Assembly: GCA_913055195.1 (NCBI GenBank)
Contig: CAJXJU010000053.1
Coordinates: 1-7,537, forward strand
Reading direction: 5' to 3'
DNA from: an uncultured Desulfohalobiaceae bacterium
GTDB taxonomy: Bacteria > Desulfobacterota > Desulfovibrionia > Desulfovibrionales > Desulfonatronovibrionaceae
DNA: 7,537 bases
Each line of letters opens with the position of its first letter. The stretch's first letter is position 1. Both the position numbers and the translations under genes were made by a program. Below are positions 6,856 through 7,537 of this stretch, one piece after another. The notes beneath the pieces were generated by a model. It was not told the DNA's origin and searched no databases. It saw nothing but the letters and a program-made list of their open reading frames with translations.

Positions 6856-7537
6856 ATGAAATATGAACTAGTAGTCATTGGAGCTGGCCCTGGTGGTTAC
6901 GCGGCCAGTCTTAAAGGCGCAAAAAATGGATTAAAAACAGCCCTTATTGAAGCAGACCTTTTAGGTGGCACCTGCTTGAATCGCGGTTGCATCCCAACCA
7001 AACTTTTTCTGGGAGCAACCGAACCCATTGCCGGTCTGAAGGCACAACAAAGGCTGCGTCTGGCCTCTGGCGAAATTAAAATCGACCTGAAAAAATTGCA
7101 ACAGCGCAAAAAAAGCCTTATTTCAGCCACGCACAGGGCCATGACCGCCAATTTAAAAAAACTTGGTGTGGATTTAATCTCTGGTCAGGCCAGATTACTG
7201 AATTCTTCAACACTGGAAGTCTCTGGAGCAGATAAACAAAAGATAGAGTTTGACCATTTAATCATTGCCACAGGCTCAAAAAATGCTACCTTGCCGGGTC
7301 TTATCCCTGATCATCAAAATATCCTTGATTCCAATGATATTTTAGACCTGGAATCTGTTCCTGAAAAATTAGCCATTATTGGAGCTGGCGCTATTGGCAT
7401 TGAACTGGGACAATTTTTCAGCCGACTGGGCAGTAAAATTGTTCTCATTGAAGCGAAAAATAGGGTTGTACCTGCTGAAGACCCTGACATTTCTAAGGAA
7501 CTGGAAAAAGTCTTAAAAAGGGAAAAATGGACTATCA
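6856..7537 (+). CDS. lpdA: Dihydrolipoamide dehydrogenase, N-terminal part (runs off window)
   Basis: The visible 227 residues are the FAD domain and most of the NAD-binding motif of a flavoprotein disulfide reductase; in this operon it serves as the L-protein that re-oxidises dihydrolipoyl-GcvH with NAD+. The FAD dinucleotide motif GAGPGG is at 9-14. The redox-active disulfide lies in GGTCLNRGCIPTK, with Cys 40 and Cys 45 spaced as in dihydrolipoamide dehydrogenases rather than as in thioredoxin reductases. IIATGS is at 136-141, and the second Rossmann motif GAGAIGIELG is at 176-185. The catalytic His-Glu pair of the C-terminal interface domain lies beyond the edge and cannot be checked. The ATG begins two bases after the gcvPB stop, with AGGA (6843-6846) upstream inside gcvPB, so the genes are co-translated. 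The operon position supports lipoamide dehydrogenase over mercuric or glutathione reductase. Confidence 0.93.
   Translation, partial: MKYELVVIGAGPGGYAASLKGAKNGLKTALIEADLLGGTCLNRGCIPTKLFLGATEPIAGLKAQQRLRLASGEIKIDLKKLQQRKKSLISATHRAMTANLKKLGVDLISGQARLLNSSTLEVSGADKQKIEFDHLIIATGSKNATLPGLIPDHQNILDSNDILDLESVPEKLAIIGAGAIGIELGQFFSRLGSKIVLIEAKNRVVPAEDPDISKELEKVLKREKWTI

Overview
The window carries two divergent gene groups on either side of a 95-base intergenic gap (3075-3169). The plus-strand group is a glycine cleavage operon of the split-P-protein type: gcvH, gcvPA, gcvPB and the first part of a dihydrolipoamide dehydrogenase gene that runs off the right edge. Split P-protein occurs in Desulfovibrionales, Firmicutes, Thermotogae and archaea. 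The order gcvH-gcvPA-gcvPB-lpd, the moderate G+C of the core genes and the CgeB-like/ABC-F neighbours made me think of a Desulfovibrionales-type sulfate reducer. That is an impression from protein similarity, not a proof.

Minus strand (3074 down to 1): a CgeB-like glycosyltransferase gene overlaps by seven bases the start of an ABC-F ATPase gene. The 3' end of the ABC-F gene in turn holds a perfect Shine-Dalgarno sequence and an ATG in another frame. This marks the start of a third gene, of which only 26 codons are visible. The three form a tightly overlapping, probably translationally coupled operon.

Plus strand (3170 to 7537): GcvH carries the lipoyl arm, GcvPA and GcvPB together form the PLP-dependent glycine decarboxylase, and the dihydrolipoamide dehydrogenase re-oxidises the arm. 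The T-protein gene (gcvT) is not in the window.

The notable feature is an AT-rich block of about 0.5 kb (4883-5395) wedged between gcvPA and gcvPB. Six 60-base lines sampled from it give 98 G/C in 360 bases, or 27%; two sampled lines in the flanking genes give 47% and 60%. It holds a small type II antitoxin gene and a RelE/ParE-family toxin reading frame that is complete to its C-terminus but has no ATG, GTG or TTG start. The two frames are joined by a run of nine A residues. A -1 ribosomal slip there, or transcription slippage adding one A, would fuse antitoxin and toxin into one 156-residue protein. Alternatively the toxin has been silenced by a small deletion or a sequencing error.
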